Positions 25,865 to 35,785 of a stretch of 51,136 nt of DNA are shown here, piece after piece (positions within the stretch are counted from its first letter, which is position 1; each line of letters opens with the position of its first letter). The notes beneath the pieces were generated by a model. The model did not search any database, had not been told where the DNA came from, and saw only the letters and a list, made by a program, of their open reading frames with translations. This stretch comes from Phenylobacterium deserti (GTDB taxonomy: Bacteria; Pseudomonadota; Alphaproteobacteria; Caulobacterales; Caulobacteraceae). Both the position numbers and the translations under genes were made by a program. The stretch is taken from NCBI GenBank assembly GCA_945874825.1, contig CAMCIK010000011.1:1-51136 (forward strand). The letters run 5' to 3'.

Positions 25865-25898
25865 TGATTTATATGTACATTGTAAATGTTACGGGTCA
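25865..25898 (-). promoter_or_regulatory. Promoter and 13-bp palindromic operator of the DUF4188 gene
   Basis: ACATTGTAAATGT (25877-25889) is a perfect 5-3-5 palindrome. On the minus strand it lies between a TTGACC -35 box (25893-25898) and an AT-rich -10 region near 25868-25875. That is a classic repressor position. A following GAGGAGG ribosome site precedes the ATG at 25846. Confidence 0.6.
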
Positions 25899-25954
25899 AG
25901 CCTCCCCTTCGCGGGGCTATCGCCCTTACGCGCGAGTCCAGCTAGAACCCGCTC

Positions 25955-28150
<2,196 letters not shown>

Positions 28151-28153
28151 GGC

Positions 28154-28645
28154 TCAGCCGGCTGCCTGTAGCCCCCGGTCCAGGAGATCCAGGGCGGCGG
28201 CGGCGAAGGCCTCCATGTTGGCACGGCGGTCGCTGCTGCCCGTCTCCAGGGTGACTACGGTCTCGATGGGCCCCGAGATGGCCACGCAGGAGTGTCCAGC
28301 CGCATCCCCGTATCCATTCCCGGTCGGCCCGGCCGCCCCGGTCTCGGAAATACCCCAGCTGGCACCGAACCGCTCACGTACCGATCGCGCGAGAAGCAAG
28401 GCGTAGGGCTCGCTGGACGAGCGCATGCCGGCCGTCGCCTCCCGCGGGATGTCCAGCAGGGCGAAGCGGGCCTTGGCGGTGTAGATGACCCCGCCGCCCA
28501 AGTAGTAGGCCGAGGCACCGCCCACGCCCAGCAGGGCGGCCGAGATCAGCCCCCCGGAGGAGCTTTCGGCAACGGCGACGGTCTCACCCCGGGCGCGCAG
28601 GGCCTCGGCAATGGACTCAGCAAGCGTGTCGAGGGTGGCGGTCAT
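28154..28645 (-). CDS. CinA-family nicotinamide-nucleotide amidohydrolase
   Basis: This 163-residue stand-alone C-terminal CinA domain (PncC type) deamidates nicotinamide mononucleotide to NaMN. It shows VAVAESSSGGLISAALLGVGGAS (in parts), YYLGGGVIYTAKARFALL and GISETGAAGPTG. The first serines of AESSSGG replace the usual AES(C/L)TGG. ATG at 28645 (MTATLDTLAE) is chosen; the frame continues upstream without family sequence. It converges on purL. Confidence 0.88.
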   Translation of the reverse strand: MTATLDTLAESIAEALRARGETVAVAESSSGGLISAALLGVGGASAYYLGGGVIYTAKARFALLDIPREATAGMRSSSEPYALLLARSVRERFGASWGISETGAAGPTGNGYGDAAGHSCVAISGPIETVVTLETGSSDRRANMEAFAAAALDLLDRGLQAAG

Positions 28646-28748
28646 GGTGCGGCTCCCAAAGCGTCGCGGGGGCTGGCCACGCCCCGCCTGTCGGGGGCAT
28701 GATGCCCCGGAAAGTCCAAGAGACAAATACGGGGGGAGGCCCAGAGCC

Positions 28749-29978
28749 ATGACGGCGACGCACGCAACCGGATTCGACCTTTCGCGCCTGGAGCGCATCG
28801 GCGAGCATATTGAGCGCAACTACATTGGCCCTCAGAAGATCGCCGGCTGCCAGATCGCCATCGCCCGCCACGGTGTCCCCGCCTACTCCGGAGCGTTCGG
28901 CAGCATGGACCTGGAGCGGAACAAGCCCATGCGCGACGACGCCATCTTCCGCATCTATTCCATGACCAAGCCGATCACGTCGGTCGCTCTCATGATGCTG
29001 TATGAGCGGGGCTACTTCCAGCTGAACGACCCGGTCAGCCGCTATGTCCCGTCCTGGAAGAACCACCGGGTCTGGGTTTCTGGCGAAGGCGAGGACCTTG
29101 TCACCGAGCGGCCTCGCCGGCCGGCGACCTTCCGGGACGTCCTGTCGCACACCGCGGGCCTGACCTACGGCGGGGGGCTTCCGGGTGTGGGTATCCAGCA
29201 CCCCATCGACAAGGTCTACCGGGCGCTCAGGATCCGCTCATCCGACACCACCGACACCATGGTGGAGTTCATGGACAAGCTGGCTGAGGTGCCGCTTCGC
29301 TACCATCCCGGAGACCGCTGGATGTACTCCCTGGCCACCGACGTCTGCGGGGCCCTGGTCGAGATCATCTCGGGCCGGCCCTTCGCCGACTTCCTGCGGG
29401 AAGAGATCTTCGAGCCCCTGGGCATGGTCGACACCGCCTTCCAGGTCGCGCCCGACAAGGTCGACCGCTTCTGCGCCAACTACCAGCGCGGACCGGACAA
29501 GGCGCTGAAGCTGATCGACGATCCCCAGACCAGCAATTACATCCGCGACCCCGCTTTCAAATCGGGCGGGGGTGGCCTGACAGGCACCACGGCCGACTAC
29601 ATGCGGTTCTGTGAGATGCTACGCCGGGGCGGCGAGCTGGAAGGCGTGCGCATCCTGGGGCCGAGGACCCTTGAGATGATGCACATGAACCACCTGCCCG
29701 GCGGAAAGGACCTGACCCAGCTGGCCATCGGTGCCTTCTCCGAGACGACCAACGAGGGCGTGGGTTTCGGCCTGGGCTTCGCCTCCACCCAAGGCGTGGT
29801 GGAGACTGGGGGCCTCGGAGTCGGCGACTACTACTGGGGCGGCGCGGCCTCGACCATCTTCTGGGTCGACCCGAAGGAGGACATGACCATGGTCTTCATG
29901 ACCCAGCTCATGCCTTCCGGCACCTTCAACTTCCGGGGCCAGCTGAAGAACCTGGTCTACTCGGCCATTGTGGACTGA
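28749..29978 (+). CDS. Serine hydrolase of the class C beta-lactamase/esterase family
   Basis: This 409-residue protein has the nucleophile motif Ser71-Met-Thr-Lys74 (YSMTK) and Tyr193 in the YSL position, as in family VIII esterases and penicillin-binding-like hydrolases. GVGFGLGFA and the YYWGGAASTIFWVDP stretch near the C-terminus are typical of that family (LctB/EstB-like). There is no signal peptide, so it is probably cytoplasmic and an esterase rather than an antibiotic-resistance enzyme. ATG at 28749 is chosen. It is divergent from the CinA gene. Confidence 0.88.
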   Translation: MTATHATGFDLSRLERIGEHIERNYIGPQKIAGCQIAIARHGVPAYSGAFGSMDLERNKPMRDDAIFRIYSMTKPITSVALMMLYERGYFQLNDPVSRYVPSWKNHRVWVSGEGEDLVTERPRRPATFRDVLSHTAGLTYGGGLPGVGIQHPIDKVYRALRIRSSDTTDTMVEFMDKLAEVPLRYHPGDRWMYSLATDVCGALVEIISGRPFADFLREEIFEPLGMVDTAFQVAPDKVDRFCANYQRGPDKALKLIDDPQTSNYIRDPAFKSGGGGLTGTTADYMRFCEMLRRGGELEGVRILGPRTLEMMHMNHLPGGKDLTQLAIGAFSETTNEGVGFGLGFASTQGVVETGGLGVGDYYWGGAASTIFWVDPKEDMTMVFMTQLMPSGTFNFRGQLKNLVYSAIVD

Positions 29979-30058
29979 CGGCGGAAGGCTCCCGGGAATC
30001 CCGGACCGGGGGGAAGTATGCCATCATGAGGGCCTGACTCGTGTCCGGAGCCCGCCCA

Positions 30059-30301
30059 ATGCCTATGACCCAGACCGCCCTCGAGGCCGAACTGCGAGCG
30101 GCGTTCCCCGACGCCGACATCCGCATCGAGGACCTGGCGGGGGATGGAGACCACTATCGCGCTCGGATCGTGAGCAGCGCCTTCATCGGCGTACCGCGGG
30201 TGCGGCGGCACCAGCTGGTCTACGCCGCGCTCAAGGGCAAGGTCGGGGGTGAGTTGCACGCCCTGGCCCTCGAAACCCTGGCGCCGGACCAGGCTGGCTG
30301 A
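30059..30301 (+). CDS. BolA/IbaG family protein
   Basis: This 80-residue small protein has VRRHQLVYAALKGKVGGELHAL, the BolA helix-turn with the conserved histidine of cluster binding. It is expected to pair with a monothiol glutaredoxin and take part in Fe-S cluster transfer or iron sensing. ATG at 30059 is used; ATG at 30065 is the alternative. The next gene, 65 bases away, encodes such a glutaredoxin. Confidence 0.9.
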   Translation: MPMTQTALEAELRAAFPDADIRIEDLAGDGDHYRARIVSSAFIGVPRVRRHQLVYAALKGKVGGELHALALETLAPDQAG

Positions 30302-30366
30302 ACCTGCGCCTTGACCCGGCGCCAGCGGGCGCCTAGCTGATGAACAGCCCTTCGGGAGATTTCCTC

Positions 30367-30699
30367 ATGTCCACCGACATTCCGATCCACGACTTCATCG
30401 GCCAGACCATCGCCGCCAATGCAGTGGTGCTGTTCATGAAGGGGGTGCCCGACCAGCCCCGCTGCGGTTTCTCCGCCCTGGTGGTCCAGGTCCTGGACCA
30501 TATGGGCGTGGACTACATCGGGGTCGACGTCCTCCAGGACCAGGACCTGCGCGAGGGGGTGAAGACCTTCTCGGACTGGCCGACCATCCCCCAGCTTTAC
30601 GTCAAGGGCGAGTTCATTGGCGGGGCGGACATCATCAAGGAGATGTTCCAGTCCGGTGAGCTCAAGACCCACATGGCCGAGCAGGGCCTCATCACCTGA
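30367..30699 (+). CDS. grxD: Grx4-type monothiol glutaredoxin
   Basis: This 110-residue glutaredoxin has the CGFS active site at residues 33-36 and the WPTIPQLYVKGEFIGGADI glutathione-binding region. It binds a 2Fe-2S cluster with glutathione and passes it on, usually with BolA. The ATG at 30367 follows a GGGAG ribosome site. It is transcribed together with the BolA-family gene before it and the thioesterase after it. Confidence 0.95.
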   Translation: MSTDIPIHDFIGQTIAANAVVLFMKGVPDQPRCGFSALVVQVLDHMGVDYIGVDVLQDQDLREGVKTFSDWPTIPQLYVKGEFIGGADIIKEMFQSGELKTHMAEQGLIT

Positions 30700-30709
30700 C
30701 CCGCGTCCC

Positions 30710-31138
30710 GTGAGCCGCCTGTTCGAGCCTCCGGAGGGCCAGCAGGTCTTCAGCCGCGCCTTTGCGCCGGGGCCGGGGGACATCGACGCCAATGGGCACG
30801 TCAACAACGTCGTCTACCTGTCCTGGGCCCAGGACCTGGCCATCTCCCATTGGGAGGCCCGCCAGCCTGAGGAAGGCCAGGGACGCTGGGCCTGGATCTG
30901 CCTGCGACATGAGGTCGACTACCGACGCGCCCTCATGCCGGGTGAGACGGCGACAGGCCGCACCTGGGTGGCCCTGGAGGCAGACGGTCCCCGCTTCGAC
31001 CGCTATGTCCGGATCGACGGGCCGGAGGGTGCCATGTGCGCCCAGGTGCGCACCACCTGGTGCCTGATCGAGCGCGAGAGCGGTCGCCCCCGGCGTGTCC
31101 CGTCCGAGATAGTCGCCCGCTTCATCGATCCGGCCTGA
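30710..31138 (+). CDS. Acyl-CoA thioesterase (4HBT hotdog fold)
   Basis: This 142-residue protein shows the YbgC/FadM-like pattern: DIDANGHVNNVVYLSWAQDL with the catalytic Asp/His-Asn motif, then LRHEVDYRRALMPGE. It hydrolyses thioesters; the substrate is not predictable. GTG at 30710 is chosen, 11 bases after the grxD stop. Its last 17 bases overlap the convergent lipoprotein gene. Confidence 0.85.
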   Translation: MSRLFEPPEGQQVFSRAFAPGPGDIDANGHVNNVVYLSWAQDLAISHWEARQPEEGQGRWAWICLRHEVDYRRALMPGETATGRTWVALEADGPRFDRYVRIDGPEGAMCAQVRTTWCLIERESGRPRRVPSEIVARFIDPA

Positions 31139-31493
31139 CCGCCAGGGGATTCAGAAGAAAGATCGGTTCGTCCGCCGCAAGCCCTAGTTCCTTGCGGCTG
31201 AACACCACCTCTACCCAGGCCTCGGACGTATCTTGGCAAGTCTGCATCCGCCGGCGGGCGAAGGCGACTGTGGCGACCCCGCTCCGTCGCTCGACGAAGA
31301 AGGTCAGGTCCGGGCGCAGCCCACAGCCCCGACTGGCGACCTCGAGGCTCAGGTCCTGCGGTCCGATGCGAATGAGACGGACGGGCTCAAGTTCCGGGTA
31401 GGGTCCGGCCGGCGGATAAGGGTCCGGCCCGGGAAGGCTGGCGCAGCCGGCAAGGGCCAGGGTTCCAGCGAGAAGGAGGCGGCGGGTCAGCAC
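31122..31493 (-). CDS. Putative lipoprotein, unknown function
   Basis: This 123-residue protein has a lipoprotein signal (LLLAGTLALAGCASLPG, Cys17 lipobox LAGC). A proline-rich linker and a compact domain with three further cysteines follow (GCGLRPDLTF, QTCQDTS). It would be attached to the outer or inner membrane facing the periplasm. No family is recognised. The 3' end overlaps the thioesterase gene by 17 bases in convergent orientation. Confidence 0.78.
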   Translation of the reverse strand: MLTRRLLLAGTLALAGCASLPGPDPYPPAGPYPELEPVRLIRIGPQDLSLEVASRGCGLRPDLTFFVERRSGVATVAFARRRMQTCQDTSEAWVEVVFSRKELGLAADEPIFLLNPLAVRPDR

Positions 31494-31542
31494 GTCCCCA
31501 TTCCGCTCTAATCGGCAGCCGACCGCAAGCGGCGTTCCAACG

Positions 31543-31569
31543 AAAAAGGCCCCGGATCGCTCCGGGGCC
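31543..31569 (-). terminator. rpsD: Intrinsic terminator of rpsD
   Basis: The 9-bp stem GGCCCCGGA (31548-31556) / TCCGGGGCC (31561-31569) with loop TCGC is followed on the minus strand by five U (31543-31547). It lies about 28 bases after the rpsD stop. Confidence 0.9.
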
Positions 31570-31596
31570 CCTGTTCGTCTTGGGTCTGCGTCCGGA

Positions 31597-32214
31597 TCAG
31601 GACGCGTAGAATTCGACCACGAGGTTGGGTTCCATCTTCACCGGATAGGGCACCTCGGAAAGCTCCGGGGTCCGGATGACGCGGGCCGACATGGCCTTGG
31701 CGTCGACCTCGATGTAATCCGGGGTGTCGCGCTCGCCCGACTGCAGGGCTTCCAGCACCAGGGCCATGTTACGCGAGCGCTCGCGCACCTGAACCACGTC
31801 GTCGATCTTCACCCGGTAGGAGGCAATGTTCACCCGCTTGCCGTTCACCGTCACGTGGCCGTGGTTCACGAACTGGCGTGCGGCGAAGACAGTGGGCACA
31901 AACTTGGCGCGGTAGACCACTGCGTCCAGACGGGCCTCGAGCAGGCCGATCAGGGTCTCGGCCGTGTTACCCTTCCGGCGGGCGGCTTCCTGGTAGGTCC
32001 GCGAGAACTGCTTCTCGGTCAGGTTGCCGTAATAGCCCTTCAGCTTCTGCTTGGCCCGCAGCTGCAGGCCGAAGTCGGAGGTCTTCTGCTTGCGGCGCTG
32101 GCCATGCTGGCCGGGGCCGTAGGAGCGCTGGTTGACCGGGGACTTCGGGCGCCCCCAGATGTTCTCGCCCATCCGCCGGTCGAGCTTGTATTTCGCCGAG
32201 TGGCGCTTCGACAT
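31597..32214 (-). CDS. rpsD: 30S ribosomal protein S4 (uS4)
   Basis: This 205-residue protein binds 16S rRNA early in small-subunit assembly. It starts [40 protein letters not shown] and the S4 RNA-binding domain ([31 protein letters not shown]) are present. The ATG at 32214 is selected; longer extensions are not conserved. As in many alphaproteobacteria it is a stand-alone gene. Confidence 0.97.
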   Translation of the reverse strand: MSKRHSAKYKLDRRMGENIWGRPKSPVNQRSYGPGQHGQRRKQKTSDFGLQLRAKQKLKGYYGNLTEKQFSRTYQEAARRKGNTAETLIGLLEARLDAVVYRAKFVPTVFAARQFVNHGHVTVNGKRVNIASYRVKIDDVVQVRERSRNMALVLEALQSGERDTPDYIEVDAKAMSARVIRTPELSEVPYPVKMEPNLVVEFYAS

Positions 32215-32379
32215 GTGTCGTCTCTCTTCAAGTGACGCAGGCCGGCGGTGCCCCTTGGGGACCGCGATTACAACGGCGGCTTTGCATCTGCCCGTCATGC
32301 CGGCGAAGGACACAAAGGTCTCACGCGCGGAAGGCGCGGTCCTTACCCCACCCGGGCGCGAAATGCAACGCCGGCTCGG

Positions 32380-33630
32380 TCAGGCGGGTTCGACAGGGGG
32401 CAGGTGCCAGCGGCCGTCCAGAAGCTCGGGCCGCGGCAGGTAGGCCCGCATGAAGAGGGCGAAGGGACCCTGCGGCGCTGGCAGCCAGTTCGACTCCCGC
32501 TCCGGCCCCGGCGAGGCAGCCCCGATCCAGATATCCAGGGAGCCGTTGGGATTGCGGGCCAGGCCCGGCGTCCGGTCGCCAATCGCGAAGCGGTTGATGT
32601 CGTTCCGGGTGAAGAAGAACTGCCCGTCCTCGGTCGCCTCGTAGAGGCTCAGGGACCAGAAGCTGTCGACGGGGATCTGGCGGTCCGCCGGGAAATGAAG
32701 CCTCCAGGCCCGACCACCATCGAACAGGGACCGGGGCAGGTCGCCCTCCGCCCGCATGTACATGGCCTCTTCCGGCGGCAGGGCGGCGAGCCCGCCCACA
32801 GCAACGGCGGCGCGCAGGGCGTAGTTCTGGCCGAAATTCCCCAGCCGTCCGTCCGGGTAGGACCAGCCGTCGATGAAGCTGGGTCCGGTCAGGCCGCCAG
32901 CGCTTCGGCCGAAGCGGCGACCTGCCTCCAGGCCCTCGGCGATCGCCGCCGCCTCTTCCGGGGAGAACCGGTCGGGATCGAAGGCCACCAGGCCCAGGGG
33001 CGCCATGCGCGCCAGGATCCGGCCGTCCATGACCGGCGGCGGGTTGAGCCGCATCAGCTCGGCGGCGGACGCCAGGTAGTCCCGCCAGTCGGCCCCCCGG
33101 TGGGCGAAGGTCCCCGGATCCGCAGTAGCTGGCCCCTGCATGGACAAGCCCGTCTGTACCGACTTGGCGTCGGCCGCGTCCTCCGGTCCCGCGACCAGGA
33201 TCCGGGCCAGGACCCAGACGTGCCGGGTCGGCGCACGCAGCACCCGCGGTCCCGGGGAGGCAGCGTCGCCGGGCCCGACCAGGGTGTAGGTCCCGCCCTC
33301 CCCACCCGTCGTGCGCGTGCCCAGGATGGCGAAGGTATTGCTGTAGGCATCCATGAACTGGACCGAGAGATACCGGTCCCCCGAGGGCGGCAGGGTCAGG
33401 GTCACAGGGCCTTCGGACAAGTCCACCTGGGCCGTGGAATAGTAGGTGTCGTTGTTCGGCGTGGTCACCTTGCGCGCCGTATGGTCCGCCAGGTTCCGCA
33501 TGTGTCCGAAGGTGTTCATGGGCGAGCCAACGGCCAGACCCCGGCTGCGGGTGGTGGCGATCTCGATGAGCGGCAGGGTGAAGACGTAGGCCGTTCGGGC
33601 GGCTTCGCGGAGGGCGTCGAGGTCAGTCAT
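32380..33630 (-). CDS. DUF1254/DUF1214 domain protein
   Basis: This 416-residue protein has a DUF1254 domain in residues 30-160 (TPNNDTYYSTAQVDLSEGPV) and a DUF1214 domain near residues 300-400 (FWSLSLYEATEDGQFFFTRN, NRFAIGDRTPGL). The family function is unknown. Most relatives are exported, but no clear signal peptide is seen here, so the protein may be cytoplasmic or start differently. It lies 12 bases after the TrmJ-type gene, both on the minus strand. Confidence 0.88.
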   Translation of the reverse strand: MTDLDALREAARTAYVFTLPLIEIATTRSRGLAVGSPMNTFGHMRNLADHTARKVTTPNNDTYYSTAQVDLSEGPVTLTLPPSGDRYLSVQFMDAYSNTFAILGTRTTGGEGGTYTLVGPGDAASPGPRVLRAPTRHVWVLARILVAGPEDAADAKSVQTGLSMQGPATADPGTFAHRGADWRDYLASAAELMRLNPPPVMDGRILARMAPLGLVAFDPDRFSPEEAAAIAEGLEAGRRFGRSAGGLTGPSFIDGWSYPDGRLGNFGQNYALRAAVAVGGLAALPPEEAMYMRAEGDLPRSLFDGGRAWRLHFPADRQIPVDSFWSLSLYEATEDGQFFFTRNDINRFAIGDRTPGLARNPNGSLDIWIGAASPGPERESNWLPAPQGPFALFMRAYLPRPELLDGRWHLPPVEPA

Positions 33631-33642
33631 GGGCGGCGTCTC

Positions 33643-34425
33643 TCAGTTGGACTTGCGTTCGGCTTCGGCCTTGCTGCGGGCGATCTTCTCGAGCACGCGC
33701 CCCCGACCCCGGGACAGGGCGGTGATCACGCCCCGGAGGGTGCGGACCTCCTGTTCGCTGAATCGGCCCCGGCCCAGGGCGGAGCGAAGGTTCTGGACCA
33801 TGGAAGGCTTCTTCTCGGGGGGATGGAAGAAGCCGGCGGCTTCCAGCTCGACCTCGAGATGTCCATAGAGGCCCATCAGGCTGGCGGCGTCCGCAGGCTC
33901 AGGGCCGGGGCGGAAGGCGGCCGGAGCGCCGGCGTCCAGGCCCATGCGCCATTCATAGGCCAGGATGATCACCGCCTGGGCCAGGTTAAGCGACCGGAAC
34001 CTCGGATCCACCGGCAGGGTGACGACAGCCTGGCAGAGGGCGATGTCGGCGGTCTCCAGGCCGGCCCGTTCGGGGCCGAACAACAGTCCCGTGTGCAGCC
34101 CCTGTGCGGCCTCCGCATGGGCCTGCTCGACGGCCTCCCGGGGGGTCAGGACGGGGAGCTGAAGTTCCCGCGGCCGGGCGGTCGTGGCCAGGACCAGGGT
34201 CAGGTCGGCGATGGCCTCCGCCACAGTCTCGTAGACCCGGGCGGCGTTCAGCGGCCACTCGGCACCCGAGGCCGACGCCCAGGCCCGCTCCTGGGGCCAG
34301 CCGTCGCGCGGCGCCACAAGGCGCAGGTCGGTCAGGCCGAAATTGGCCATGGCCCGCGCGACAGCGCCTATGTTCTCGGCCATCTGCGGCCGGTCGAGAA
34401 TGATGGCGGGAGCAAGCAGGGTCAT
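33643..34425 (-). CDS. TrmJ-type tRNA/rRNA 2'-O-methyltransferase
   Basis: This 260-residue SPOUT enzyme shows ILDRPQMAENIGAVARAMANF at the start, GLLFGPERAGLETADI in the middle and the knot FRSLNLAQAVIILAYEW. TrmJ methylates position 32 of tRNA; the C-terminal helices (residues 180-260) are lysine- and arginine-rich and may bind RNA. It is divergent from icd and is followed by the DUF1254/DUF1214 gene. Confidence 0.9.
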   Translation of the reverse strand: MTLLAPAIILDRPQMAENIGAVARAMANFGLTDLRLVAPRDGWPQERAWASASGAEWPLNAARVYETVAEAIADLTLVLATTARPRELQLPVLTPREAVEQAHAEAAQGLHTGLLFGPERAGLETADIALCQAVVTLPVDPRFRSLNLAQAVIILAYEWRMGLDAGAPAAFRPGPEPADAASLMGLYGHLEVELEAAGFFHPPEKKPSMVQNLRSALGRGRFSEQEVRTLRGVITALSRGRGRVLEKIARSKAEAERKSN

Positions 34426-34555
34426 GCCTTGCCCTTTTCAGGCCTGACGTCCTCCCGCGCAAGCTGAACCCGGTCCCACAGCCTTTGCGCCGGGCGCAGG
34501 GGCGGGTATAGCACCTCCAGAACCGTATCGTTTCGCCGAGGAGTGCGCGCCCGTC

Positions 34556-35773
34556 ATGGCCAAGATCAAAGTCGCCAACCCTGTCGTGGACCTGGACGGG
34601 GACGAAATGACCCGCATCATCTGGCAGTGGATCAAGGACAAGCTGATCTTCCCCCACCTGGATATCGACCTCGACTACTACGACCTGGGGATGGAGCACC
34701 GCGACGCCACCGACGACAAGGTCACGATCGAATCGGCCGAGGCGATCAAGCGCCATGGCGTCGGCGTGAAGTGCGCGACCATCACCCCGGACGAGGCCAG
34801 GGTGAAGGAATTCAACCTGAAGAAGATGTGGAAGTCGCCCAATGGCACCATCCGCAACATCCTCGGCGGCGTGGTCTTCCGGGAGCCCATCATCTGCCGC
34901 AATGTCCCGCGGCTGATCCCCGGCTGGACCCAACCCATCATCATCGGCCGCCACGCCTTCGGCGATCAGTACCGCGCCACGGACTTCCGGGTCCCCGGCA
35001 AGGGCAAGCTGACCATCAAGTGGACCGGCGAGGACGGCCAGGAGATTGAGCACGAGGTCTTCGACTACCCAAGCTCCGGCGTCGCCATGGCCATGTACAA
35101 CATCGACGAGTCGATCCGGGAGTTCGCCCGCGCCTCCCTCGCCTATGGCCTGCAGCGTAATTTTCCGGTCTATCTCTCGACCAAGAATACGATCCTCAAG
35201 GCCTATGACGGGCGCTTCAAGGACATCTTCTCCGAGACCTACGAGGCCGAATTCGCCACCCAGTACAAGGAGGCGGGCCTGACCTACGAGCACCGCCTGA
35301 TCGATGACATGGTCGCCTCGGCCCTGAAGTGGAACGGCGGCTTCATCTGGGCCTGCAAGAACTACGATGGGGACGTCCAGTCCGACCAGGTCGCCCAGGG
35401 CTTCGGTTCACTGGGCCTGATGACCTCGGTCCTCTTGACCCCCGACGGCAAGACCATGGAGGCCGAGGCCGCCCACGGCACCGTGACCCGCCATTTCCGC
35501 CAGCACCAGAAGGGCGAGTCGACCTCAACCAACTCGATCGCCTCGATCTTCGCCTGGACCCAGGGCCTGGAGCACCGGGCCAAGCTGGACGGCAACGAGG
35601 CCTTGGCCAATTTCGCCCGCACGCTCGAGCGGGTCTGCGTGGAGACGGTGGAGGCCGGCTCCATGACCAAGGACCTGGCCCTGCTGGTCGGCGACTCCCA
35701 GGGCTGGCTGACCACCGAAGGCTTCATCGATAAGGTCGCCGCCAACCTCGAGAAGGCCCTCGCAGCGGGCTGA
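34556..35773 (+). CDS. icd: NADP-dependent isocitrate dehydrogenase (eukaryote-like)
   Basis: The 405-residue enzyme converts isocitrate to 2-oxoglutarate and makes [37 protein letters not shown] and the metal/substrate region [24 protein letters not shown] (in parts) are conserved. [10 protein letters not shown] with the following [21 protein letters not shown] is also present. It belongs to the dimeric class shared with mitochondria, normal for alphaproteobacteria. GAGGAG lies about 14 bases before the ATG. Confidence 0.96.
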   Translation: MAKIKVANPVVDLDGDEMTRIIWQWIKDKLIFPHLDIDLDYYDLGMEHRDATDDKVTIESAEAIKRHGVGVKCATITPDEARVKEFNLKKMWKSPNGTIRNILGGVVFREPIICRNVPRLIPGWTQPIIIGRHAFGDQYRATDFRVPGKGKLTIKWTGEDGQEIEHEVFDYPSSGVAMAMYNIDESIREFARASLAYGLQRNFPVYLSTKNTILKAYDGRFKDIFSETYEAEFATQYKEAGLTYEHRLIDDMVASALKWNGGFIWACKNYDGDVQSDQVAQGFGSLGLMTSVLLTPDGKTMEAEAAHGTVTRHFRQHQKGESTSTNSIASIFAWTQGLEHRAKLDGNEALANFARTLERVCVETVEAGSMTKDLALLVGDSQGWLTTEGFIDKVAANLEKALAAG

Positions 35774-35785
35774 GGCGGTCAGGAC

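Noticed and set aside
32248..34467. A 739-codon open frame antisense to the DUF1254/DUF1214 and TrmJ-type genes
   Set aside because: No domain or signal is recognisable, and the composition (glycine, arginine, glutamine rich) is that of a GC-rich shadow frame.
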